A DNA stretch of 64,000 nt from Pseudomonas taiwanensis DSM 21245 (GTDB taxonomy: Bacteria > Pseudomonadota > Gammaproteobacteria > Pseudomonadales > Pseudomonadaceae): assembly GCF_000425785.1 (NCBI RefSeq), contig NZ_AUEC01000013.1, positions 124,001 through 188,000 of the forward strand. Direction: 5' to 3'. Shown here piece after piece: positions 57,792 through 64,000 of the stretch; the stretch's first letter is position 1, and each line of letters opens with the position of its first letter. The notes under the pieces were generated by a model that saw nothing but the letters and a program-made list of their open reading frames with translations, searched no databases and was not told the origin of the DNA. Both the position numbers and the translations under genes were made by a program.

Positions 57792-57820
57792 TTGACACAC
57801 CCGTCCGTGCTTGCTAATAA
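57792..57820 (+). promoter_or_regulatory. Sigma-70 promoter of the OprD-family porin gene
   Basis: TTGACA at 57792-57797, a 17-bp spacer and TAATAA at 57815-57820 make a near-consensus promoter. It points at the porin gene with a leader of about 215 nt. A palindromic operator begins 8-9 bp after the -10. Confidence 0.7.
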
Positions 57821-57828
57821 TCGCCATA

Positions 57829-57841
57829 GTTGTACGACAAC
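57829..57841 (+). promoter_or_regulatory. GntR/FCD-type operator at the porin promoter
   Basis: GTTGT-ACG-ACAAC is a perfect 5-bp inverted repeat that fits the FadR-subfamily operator pattern TNGTNNNACNA. It overlaps the expected transcription start, as a repressor site would. A related site (59352-59362) lies at the same place in the udh promoter. Confidence 0.6.
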
Positions 57842-58041
57842 ACATAACAAAAACAACAATCTGTGGACGATCCCATGTCGACACCCATTGCACCCCACCC
57901 TCGCATTTCATACCTCCCCTGTACTCAGGCCACGGGCACCTAGCGCCCCGGCATCGTCGCACCTGCATATCTTCCCCCCGTAGGCCGCTCGCGCGCGTGC
58001 GGTGGACGGGCTGCCGCACCCTTTTGTGGAGCACAACAACA

Positions 58042-59283
58042 ATGAAAATCTGCCAAAGAACCCTCCCCTTCGCCCTGTTTGGCGCCGGCCTGCTGGCCAG
58101 CCTGCCCGGTATCAGCCTGGCCGAAGGCTTCGTTGAGGACGCCAAGGCCACCCTGGGCCTGCGCAACTTCTACATCAATCGCAACTTCACCAACCCCAGC
58201 AACCCGCAAAGCAAGGCCGAGGAATGGACCCAGAGCTTCATCCTCGACGCACGCTCCGGGTTCACCGAAGGGCCAATAGGGTTCGGTGTGGATGTGCTGG
58301 GGCTGTGGTCGGTGAAGCTCGATGGCGGTGGCGGCACCTACGGCACCGCACTGCTGCCGCGCCATGACGACGGACGGCCGGCAGATGATTTCGGGCGTCT
58401 GGCAGTGGCGGGCAAGGCGCGTATCTCGAAGACCGAACTGAAGATCGGTGAATGGATGCCAGTACTGCCTATTCTGCGTTCGGACGATGGCCGCTCGCTG
58501 CCGCAAACCTTCCGTGGTGGCCAGGTAACCTCCAATGAAATCGCCGGGCTGACACTCTATGGTGGCCAGTTCCGCGGCAACAGCCCGCGCAACGATGCGA
58601 GCATGGAGGACATGAGCTACGGCGGCGGGGTGTCGGACCGCTTCAACTTCGTCGGTGGCGAATACAAGTTCAACCAAGACCGTACGCTGGTAGGGCTGTG
58701 GAACGCGGTGCTGAAGGACGTTTACGAGCAGCAGTACCTGCAGCTGAGCCACAGCCAGCCGGTGGGCAACTGGACCCTAGGTGCCAACCTGGGTTACTTC
58801 CACGGCGGCGAGGACGGCTCAGAACGCGCCGGGAAACTGGACAACGATACCTACTCGGCGATGCTGTCGGCCAAATATGGCGGCAACACCTTCTGGGTCG
58901 GTCTGCAGAAGGTCGATGGCGACACCTGGATGCGGGTCAATGGCACCAGCGGCGGAACCTTGGCCAACGACAGCTACAACTCCAGCTTCGATAACGCCAA
59001 CGAGCGGTCGTGGCAGCTGCGTCATGACTTCAACTTCGTCACCGTCGGGGTGCCTGGCTTGACCCTGATGAACCGGTACATCAGCGGGCGCGACGTGCAC
59101 AGCGGGGCCGTGACCGATGGCAAGGAATGGGTACGGGAGACGGAACTGGCGTATGTGATTCAGAGCGGGGTTCTGAAGGACTTGAGCGTGAAATGGCGTA
59201 ACTCAAGCATTCGTCGTGACTACAGCAACAACGAGTTCGATGAGAACCGGTTGATCTTCAACTACCCATTGTCGCTCCTTTGA
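58042..59283 (+). CDS. OprD-family outer membrane porin (uronate/aldarate uptake, inferred)
   Basis: This 413-residue protein has a signal peptide (cleavage likely after SLA, about residue 27). The OprD-family body has GLRNFYINRNF after the start, many beta strands, the Gly-rich eyelet segment NSPRNDASMEDM, and a C-terminus ending in NYPLSLL. OprD porins are substrate-selective channels for small acids and amino acids. Its location before udh, the lactonase and the TRAP genes, and its shared operator type, suggest passage of galacturonate/glucuronate or aldarates. The ATG at 58042 has GGAG upstream. Confidence 0.88.
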   Translation: MKICQRTLPFALFGAGLLASLPGISLAEGFVEDAKATLGLRNFYINRNFTNPSNPQSKAEEWTQSFILDARSGFTEGPIGFGVDVLGLWSVKLDGGGGTYGTALLPRHDDGRPADDFGRLAVAGKARISKTELKIGEWMPVLPILRSDDGRSLPQTFRGGQVTSNEIAGLTLYGGQFRGNSPRNDASMEDMSYGGGVSDRFNFVGGEYKFNQDRTLVGLWNAVLKDVYEQQYLQLSHSQPVGNWTLGANLGYFHGGEDGSERAGKLDNDTYSAMLSAKYGGNTFWVGLQKVDGDTWMRVNGTSGGTLANDSYNSSFDNANERSWQLRHDFNFVTVGVPGLTLMNRYISGRDVHSGAVTDGKEWVRETELAYVIQSGVLKDLSVKWRNSSIRRDYSNNEFDENRLIFNYPLSLL

Positions 59284-59313
59284 CGCTATTGCAGTGGGAG
59301 CCGCACAGCAGCA

Positions 59314-59343
59314 TTGACAACCGCGGAAACCACTACCGATAAT
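59314..59343 (+). promoter_or_regulatory. Sigma-70 promoter of the udh-lactonase-TRAP operon
   Basis: TTGACA at 59314-59319, an 18-bp spacer and GATAAT at 59338-59343 point at udh, about 50 bp before its start codon. Confidence 0.65.
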
Positions 59344-59351
59344 CAACAAAG

Positions 59352-59362
59352 TCATACGACAA
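59352..59362 (+). promoter_or_regulatory. GntR/FCD-type operator at the udh promoter
   Basis: TCATACGACAA matches the pattern TNGTNNNACNA with one mismatch and shares TACGACAAC with the porin operator. It starts 8 bp after the -10 box, the same geometry as at the porin gene. A GntR-family regulator of sugar-acid use (GguR-type) is the likely ligand; its gene is not in the window. Confidence 0.5.
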
Positions 59363-59391
59363 CTTACAACAACTAACAACAAGAGCCGGCC

Positions 59392-60198
59392 ATGACCCCT
59401 ACTCCCCTCAATCGCCTGCTGCTCACCGGAGCGGCAGGCGGCCTGGGCAAGGTCCTTCGCGAACGCCTGCAAGGCTACGCCGAGGTCCTGCGCCTTTCCG
59501 ACATCGAGCCAATGGCTCCCCCCGCGGGCCCCCATGAAGAAGTGGTGACCTGCGATCTGGCCGACAAGGCCGCCGTTCATGCGCTGGTCGAAGGCGTGGA
59601 TGCGATCATCCACTTCGGCGGCGTGTCCACCGAACATTCTTTCGAGGACATCCTCGGCCCCAACATCTGCGGGGTATTCCATATCTACGAAGCGGCGCGC
59701 AAGCACGGGGTCAAGCGCATCGTCTTCGCCAGCTCAAACCACACCATAGGGTTCTACCGTCAGGACGAGCGCATCGACGCTCTCTCCCCGCGCCGCCCCG
59801 ACAGCTACTATGGGCTATCCAAATGCTATGGCGAGGACGTCGCCAGCTTCTACTTCGACCGTTATGGCATCGAAACGGTGAGCATTCGTATCGGCTCGTC
59901 CTTCCCGCAGCCGCAGAACCGCCGGATGCTCTGCACCTGGCTCAGTTACGACGATCTGGTCCAGTTGATAGCGCGCGGCCTGTCCACTCCCGACGTCGGC
60001 CATACCGTCGTCTATGGCGCTTCGAACAACCGCACGGTGTGGTGGGACAACCGTCATGCCGCGCATCTGGGCTATGCGCCCAAGGATACCTCCGAGGTCT
60101 TTCGCGAAGCCGTTGAAGCCGAGCCGGCGCCCGCCGCCGATGATCCAAGCATGGTCTACCAGGGCGGTGCGTTCACCGTGGCCGGACCGTTCAACTGA
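59392..60198 (+). CDS. udh: Uronate dehydrogenase
   Basis: This 268-residue short-chain dehydrogenase/epimerase-fold enzyme oxidises D-galacturonate or D-glucuronate with NAD to the aldarolactone. It has the glycine motif TGAAGGLG (residues 12-19), HFGGVSTEHSFEDIL (about 74-88), and the catalytic YxxxK in YYGLSKCYGED (Tyr about 136, Lys about 140). It closely resembles the characterised P. putida and P. syringae Udh enzymes. It is the first gene of an operon with the lactonase and TRAP genes. Confidence 0.93.
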   Translation: MTPTPLNRLLLTGAAGGLGKVLRERLQGYAEVLRLSDIEPMAPPAGPHEEVVTCDLADKAAVHALVEGVDAIIHFGGVSTEHSFEDILGPNICGVFHIYEAARKHGVKRIVFASSNHTIGFYRQDERIDALSPRRPDSYYGLSKCYGEDVASFYFDRYGIETVSIRIGSSFPQPQNRRMLCTWLSYDDLVQLIARGLSTPDVGHTVVYGASNNRTVWWDNRHAAHLGYAPKDTSEVFREAVEAEPAPAADDPSMVYQGGAFTVAGPFN

Positions 60199-60224
60199 TC
60201 CACGGCGCGCCAGGAGGTACGGCC

Positions 60225-61103
60225 ATGAACTGCGAACTGATCGTCGACGCCCGCAACGGCACCGGCGAAAGCCCCGTGTGGCACCCCCTCGAACAAGCCC
60301 TGTACTGGGTCGACATTCCCGCCCGCCAGCTGCATCGCTGGCAGGGAGACGGCAGCCACGACGTCTGGCAAGGCGAGGAAATGCTCGCCTGCATCGCCCG
60401 TGGCGAGCAGGGTTGGATCGCTGGCATGCAGACCGGCATCTTCCAGCTTCGAAGCAGGTCGGACGGTACCCTCGACAGCCGCCTGCTGAGCGCCGTCGAA
60501 CATGCCCAGGCAGGCATGCGCTTCAACGATGGCCGTTGCGACCGCCAAGGCCGCTTCTGGGCCGGCACCATGCTCATGGACATGCAGCAAGGCGCCCATG
60601 TCGGCGCCCTGTACCGCCATGATGGCGAAGGCCAGATGCACGTGCATCTCAAGGACATGATCGTGCCCAACGGCCTGGCATTCAGCCCCGATGGCACACG
60701 CATGTACTTATCCGACTCGCACCCCAACGTGCAGAAGATCTGGGCCTTCGACTACGACATCGACAGCGGCACCCCACACAACCAGCGTCTGTTCGTCGAC
60801 ATGCGCGCCTACCCCGGTCGGCCCGACGGCGCCGCTGTCGACGCAGACGGCTGCTATTGGATCTGCGGTAACGACGCCGGCCAGATCCACCGTTTCAGCC
60901 CTGACGGCCGTCTCGACCGCTCATTGAGCGTGCCGGTGAAAAAACCGGCGATGTGCGCCTTCGGGGGGGCCCACCTCGACACCCTGTTCGTCACGTCGAT
61001 TCGCCCCCCGGGCATCGACCTCTCCGACCAGCCATTGGCTGGGGGAGTGTTTGCCTTGAACCCTGGCGTCCAAGGCCTGGAGGAACCTGCCTACCGGGGC
61101 TGA
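60225..61103 (+). CDS. SMP-30/gluconolactonase-family lactonase
   Basis: This 292-residue beta-propeller hydrolase of the SGL family has CELIVDARNGTGESPVWH (with the metal-binding Glu) at the N-terminus. The core motifs are NDGRCDRQGRFWAGTM (about residues 102-117), PNGLAFSPDGTRMYLSDS (about 148-165) and DGAAVDADGCYWICG. Placed directly after udh (26-bp gap, CAGGAGG before the ATG), it most likely opens galactaro- or glucaro-lactone to the aldarate. Confidence 0.9.
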   Translation: MNCELIVDARNGTGESPVWHPLEQALYWVDIPARQLHRWQGDGSHDVWQGEEMLACIARGEQGWIAGMQTGIFQLRSRSDGTLDSRLLSAVEHAQAGMRFNDGRCDRQGRFWAGTMLMDMQQGAHVGALYRHDGEGQMHVHLKDMIVPNGLAFSPDGTRMYLSDSHPNVQKIWAFDYDIDSGTPHNQRLFVDMRAYPGRPDGAAVDADGCYWICGNDAGQIHRFSPDGRLDRSLSVPVKKPAMCAFGGAHLDTLFVTSIRPPGIDLSDQPLAGGVFALNPGVQGLEEPAYRG

Positions 61104-61169
61104 ACCGCCACCTGCCGCACCTACACCGACACGTACGAAACCAGATAATAAAAAACACGGAGTTTCATC

Positions 61170-62141
61170 ATGACGTTCAAACGCAAGCTGCTTCTTGCCG
61201 TACTCCCGTTCACTTTCACCCTGTCCTCCACCGCTTCGGCGCTGGACATCAAGTTCGCCGAGATTCACCCCGCCGGCTACCCGACCGTGGTCGCCGAACA
61301 GAACATGGGCAAGAAACTCGAGGCGGCCAGCAATGGCGATATCACCTTCAAGATGTTCGCCGGCGGCGTGCTGGGCTCCGAGAAGGAAGTCATCGAGCAA
61401 GCACAGATTGGTGCCGTGCAAATGACCCGCGTGAGCTTGGGGATCGTCGGCCCGGTAGTGCCTGACGTGAACGTGTTCAACATGCCATTCGTATTCCGCG
61501 ACCACGACCACATGCGCAAAGTCATCGACGGCGAAATCGGCCAGGAGATTCTCGACAAGATCACCAACTCCGAATTCAACCTGGTGGCCCTGGCCTGGAT
61601 GGACGGCGGGACCCGTAACCTCTACACCAAGCACCCGGTGCGCAGCATCGACGATCTCAAGGGCATGAAGATTCGCGTGCAAGGCAACCCGGTGTTCATC
61701 GATATGATGAACGCCATGGGCGGCAATGGCATCGCGATGGACACCGGCGAAATCTTCAGCGCCTTGCAGACGGGCGTCATCGACGGGGCCGAGAACAACC
61801 CGCCGACCCTGCTTGAGCACAACCATTTCCAGAACGCCAAGTACTACACCCTGACCGGGCATCTGATCCTTCCGGAACCGGTGGTGATGTCCAAGACCAC
61901 CTGGAACAAGCTGACCCCCGAGCAGCAGGCGCTGGTCAAGAAGGTCGCCCGTGAAGCGCAAATGGAAGAGCGTGCGCTATGGGACGCCAAGTCCATTGCC
62001 AGCGAAGAGAAGCTCAAGGCCGCCGGTGTCGAGTTCATCGCCGTCGACAAGAAGCCGTTCTACGATGCCACCGCTGCGGTGCGCGAGAAGTACGGCGCGC
62101 AATACGCCGACCTGATGAAGCGTATCGCCGACGTCCAGTGA
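61170..62141 (+). CDS. TRAP transporter periplasmic binding protein (DctP type)
   Basis: This 323-residue protein has a signal peptide (cleavage likely after ASA, about residue 24) and the DctP fold. Recognisable segments are HPAGYPTVVAEQNMGKKLE (about 32-50), the substrate-anchoring Arg in GMKIRVQGNPVFIDMMNAMG (about 165-184) and EIFSALQTGVIDGAENN (about 195-211). It captures the sugar acid and passes it to the DctQM permease encoded next. The location indicates uronate or aldarate as substrate. Confidence 0.92.
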   Translation: MTFKRKLLLAVLPFTFTLSSTASALDIKFAEIHPAGYPTVVAEQNMGKKLEAASNGDITFKMFAGGVLGSEKEVIEQAQIGAVQMTRVSLGIVGPVVPDVNVFNMPFVFRDHDHMRKVIDGEIGQEILDKITNSEFNLVALAWMDGGTRNLYTKHPVRSIDDLKGMKIRVQGNPVFIDMMNAMGGNGIAMDTGEIFSALQTGVIDGAENNPPTLLEHNHFQNAKYYTLTGHLILPEPVVMSKTTWNKLTPEQQALVKKVAREAQMEERALWDAKSIASEEKLKAAGVEFIAVDKKPFYDATAAVREKYGAQYADLMKRIADVQ

Positions 62142-62208
62142 CGCCGGCTCCGTTCCCAGATGACCCCTGCAGTGCGGTTTTCGCCGCCCTGCAGCTTCGG
62201 TGATGCCA

Positions 62209-62736
62209 ATGAAAAACCTTTTCCTGCGTGTGAATGACAGGTTGTACAGCAGTTGCATCTGGATCGCGGGCCTGGCGGTACTGGCCATGTCGCTGATCAT
62301 CCCTTGGGGCATCTTCGCCCGTTACGTCCTGGGCACTGGTTCCAGTTGGCCGGAGCCTGTGGCCATTCTGCTGATGGTGTTGTTCACCTTCGTCGGTGCC
62401 GCCGCCAGTTACCGGGCCGGCGCACACATGGCCGTAGCAATGGTCACCGACCGTCTGCCCGCACCAACCCGTCGCTCGGTGGCCGTACTGGTGCAGCTGC
62501 TGATGGTCGTGGTGTGCATCTTCATGACCTGGTACGGCACCCAGCTGTGCATCACCACCTGGAACCAGTACATGGCTTCTCTGCCTGCGGTGCGGGTAGG
62601 CATGAGCTATGCACCGATCCCGGTTGGAGGTGTGCTGACCCTGATCTTCGTGCTGGAAAAACTCATGCTGGGCGATCAGAGCAACCGCAAGGTCGTGCGC
62701 TTCGACCTGGTGGAAGAAAGCGAAGGAGCGGTGTAA
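62209..62736 (+). CDS. TRAP transporter small permease (DctQ type)
   Basis: This 175-residue protein has four membrane helices (about residues 15-38, 47-66, 88-107 and 125-146). The family motif ARYVLGTGSSWPEPVAILLMV is at about residues 36-56. I chose the ATG at 62209, the third of three clustered starts (GTG 62200, ATG 62203). It partners DctM, whose ATG follows the stop directly. Confidence 0.9.
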   Translation: MKNLFLRVNDRLYSSCIWIAGLAVLAMSLIIPWGIFARYVLGTGSSWPEPVAILLMVLFTFVGAAASYRAGAHMAVAMVTDRLPAPTRRSVAVLVQLLMVVVCIFMTWYGTQLCITTWNQYMASLPAVRVGMSYAPIPVGGVLTLIFVLEKLMLGDQSNRKVVRFDLVEESEGAV

Positions 62737-64000
62737 ATGGATGCGTTCATTCTGTTGGGCAGCTTCATCCTGCTGATTCTGCTGGGCATGCCGGTGGCCT
62801 ACGCGCTAGGCATGGCGGCACTGATCGGTGCGTGGTGGATCGACATCCCGTTGCAAGCGATGATGATCCAGGTCGCCAGCGGGGTTAACAAGTTCTCGCT
62901 ACTGGCCATTCCCTTCTTCGTGCTGGCCGGCGCGATCATGGCCGAGGGTGGCATGTCACGCCGGCTGGTGGCTTTCGCCGGGGTGCTGGTGGGCTTCGTA
63001 CGCGGTGGCCTGTCACTGGTCAACATCACGGCCTCGACCTTCTTCGGCGCCATCTCCGGCTCATCGGTGGCCGACACCGCGTCGGTCGGTTCGGTGCTGA
63101 TCCCGGAGATGGAACGCAAGGGCTACCCACGCGAGTTCTCCACCGCCGTCACGGTCAGTGGCTCGGTGCAGGCATTGCTGACCCCGCCAAGCCACAACTC
63201 GGTGCTGTACTCGCTGGCGGCCGGCGGCACCGTATCGATCGCCTCGCTGTTCATGGCCGGCGTCATGCCTGGGTTGCTGCTGAGCGCAGTGATGATGGGC
63301 CTGTGCCTGATCTTCGCCAAGAAGCGCAACTACCCAAAGGGCGAGGTGATTCCGCTGCGCCAGGCGCTGAAGATCGCCGGTGAGGCGCTCTGGGGCCTGA
63401 TGGCCATGGTGATCATCCTCGGCGGCATCCTGTCGGGGGTGTTCACCGCAACCGAATCGGCCGCCGTGGCGGTGGTGTGGTCGTTCTTCGTGACTATGTT
63501 CATCTACCGCGACTACAAGTGGCGCGACCTGCCCAAGCTGATGCATCGCACGGTACGCACCATCTCCATCGTGATGATCCTGATCGGCTTCGCGGCCAGC
63601 TTCGGCTACGTGATGACCCTGATGCAGATCCCGTCGAAGATCACCACCGCGTTCCTGACCCTGTCGGACAACCGCTATGTGATCCTGATGTGCATCAACT
63701 TCATGCTGCTGCTGTTGGGCACCGTGATGGACATGGCACCGCTGATCCTGATCCTCACCCCGATCCTGCTGCCGGTGATCACGGGTATCGGTGTGGACCC
63801 GGTGCACTTCGGCATGATCATGCTGGTGAACCTAGGCATAGGCCTGATCACGCCGCCAGTGGGGGCCGTGCTGTTCGTAGGGTCGGCCATCGGCAAGGTC
63901 AGTATCGAGGCCACGGTGAAGGCGTTGCTGCCGTTCTACCTGGCGCTGTTCCTGGTGCTGATAGCAGTGACTTACATCCCGGCTATCTCGTTGTGGCTGC
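62737..64000 (+). CDS. TRAP transporter large permease (DctM type), 3'-truncated by window edge
   Basis: Coding begins with ATG directly after the DctQ stop and stays open to the last base, so the C-terminal few residues are missing; 421 residues are visible. It has many hydrophobic helices and the DctM signatures ASTFFGAISGSSVADTASVG (about residues 93-112), TPPSHNSVLYSLAAGG (about 147-162), FTATESAAVAVVW and GLITPPVGAVLFVG. It forms the sodium-driven channel unit of the TRAP transporter. Confidence 0.93.
   Translation, partial: MDAFILLGSFILLILLGMPVAYALGMAALIGAWWIDIPLQAMMIQVASGVNKFSLLAIPFFVLAGAIMAEGGMSRRLVAFAGVLVGFVRGGLSLVNITASTFFGAISGSSVADTASVGSVLIPEMERKGYPREFSTAVTVSGSVQALLTPPSHNSVLYSLAAGGTVSIASLFMAGVMPGLLLSAVMMGLCLIFAKKRNYPKGEVIPLRQALKIAGEALWGLMAMVIILGGILSGVFTATESAAVAVVWSFFVTMFIYRDYKWRDLPKLMHRTVRTISIVMILIGFAASFGYVMTLMQIPSKITTAFLTLSDNRYVILMCINFMLLLLGTVMDMAPLILILTPILLPVITGIGVDPVHFGMIMLVNLGIGLITPPVGAVLFVGSAIGKVSIEATVKALLPFYLALFLVLIAVTYIPAISLWL

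Overview
The window is a high-GC gammaproteobacterial chromosome segment, almost certainly from the Pseudomonas putida group. The evidence is gene content and order (gacS next to a PirRS-like pair, cysM, rlmD, relA and mazG; oprH-phoP-phoQ-dctA; nrdA-nrdB; udh-lactonase-TRAP), P. putida-type REP sequences (a GCCGGCAAGCCGGCTCC core), and codon use. Most of it is conserved core genome. The clearest accessory insert is a three-gene cassette at 46.9-48.4 kb.

Layout. 0-5 kb: 3' part of a FadL-type porin, a LysR regulator, a DUF2798 membrane protein followed by a MITE-like palindromic insertion, then a MarR-controlled MFS exporter / 40-aa membrane peptide / exported glutathione peroxidase operon. 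5.1-14.3 kb: a ten-gene late cobalamin operon on the minus strand (cobO, cobB, bluB, cbiB, cobD, cobQ, cobU, cobT, cobC, cobS), with genes overlapping or nearly abutting, behind an adenosylcobalamin riboswitch. 14.4-18.9 kb: two NlpC/P60 lipoproteins, hda, an AI-2E-type permease and a DUF2066 protein. 19.2-23.5 kb: purM-purN, a DUF3108 protein, a small protein, DUF2058 and mazG. 23.6-30.5 kb: relA, rlmD, cysM and a two-component pair. 30.7-40.6 kb: gacS, ldhA, several small genes, arsC-wrbA-DUF2069, a Tag-like glycosylase, ttcA, a Yip1-family protein and a SprT-type protease. 40.7-46.9 kb: a stand-alone RTX protein, dctA with a sigma-54 promoter, phoQ-phoP-oprH and an exported dienelactone hydrolase. 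46.9-48.4 kb: an orphan Hcp (type VI secretion tube protein) coupled to a DUF4225 protein and a small membrane protein. 48.6-57.3 kb: pcpS, an RstAB-like two-component system, and nrdA and nrdB, each preceded by a pair of NrdR-box-like sites. 58-64 kb: uronate/aldarate catabolism (OprD-family porin, uronate dehydrogenase, SMP-30 lactonase, TRAP transporter; the last gene runs off the window).

How the parts work together. The cobalamin operon takes cobyrinic acid a,c-diamide and lower-ligand precursors to adenosylcobalamin and is probably shut off by its own product. The terminal cluster is a complete uptake-and-oxidation route: the porin crosses the outer membrane, the TRAP system the inner membrane, Udh oxidises the uronate to an aldarolactone and the SMP-30 protein opens it. 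Both of its promoters carry a GntR-type operator just downstream of the -10 box. Ribonucleotide reductase genes have independent promoter regions that share the same 31-bp-spaced NrdR-like box pair.

The best candidate for an under-described system is the Hcp / DUF4225 / small-membrane-protein cassette. All three genes are joined by ATGA overlaps, the last is AT-rich, and the block lies between two core genes.
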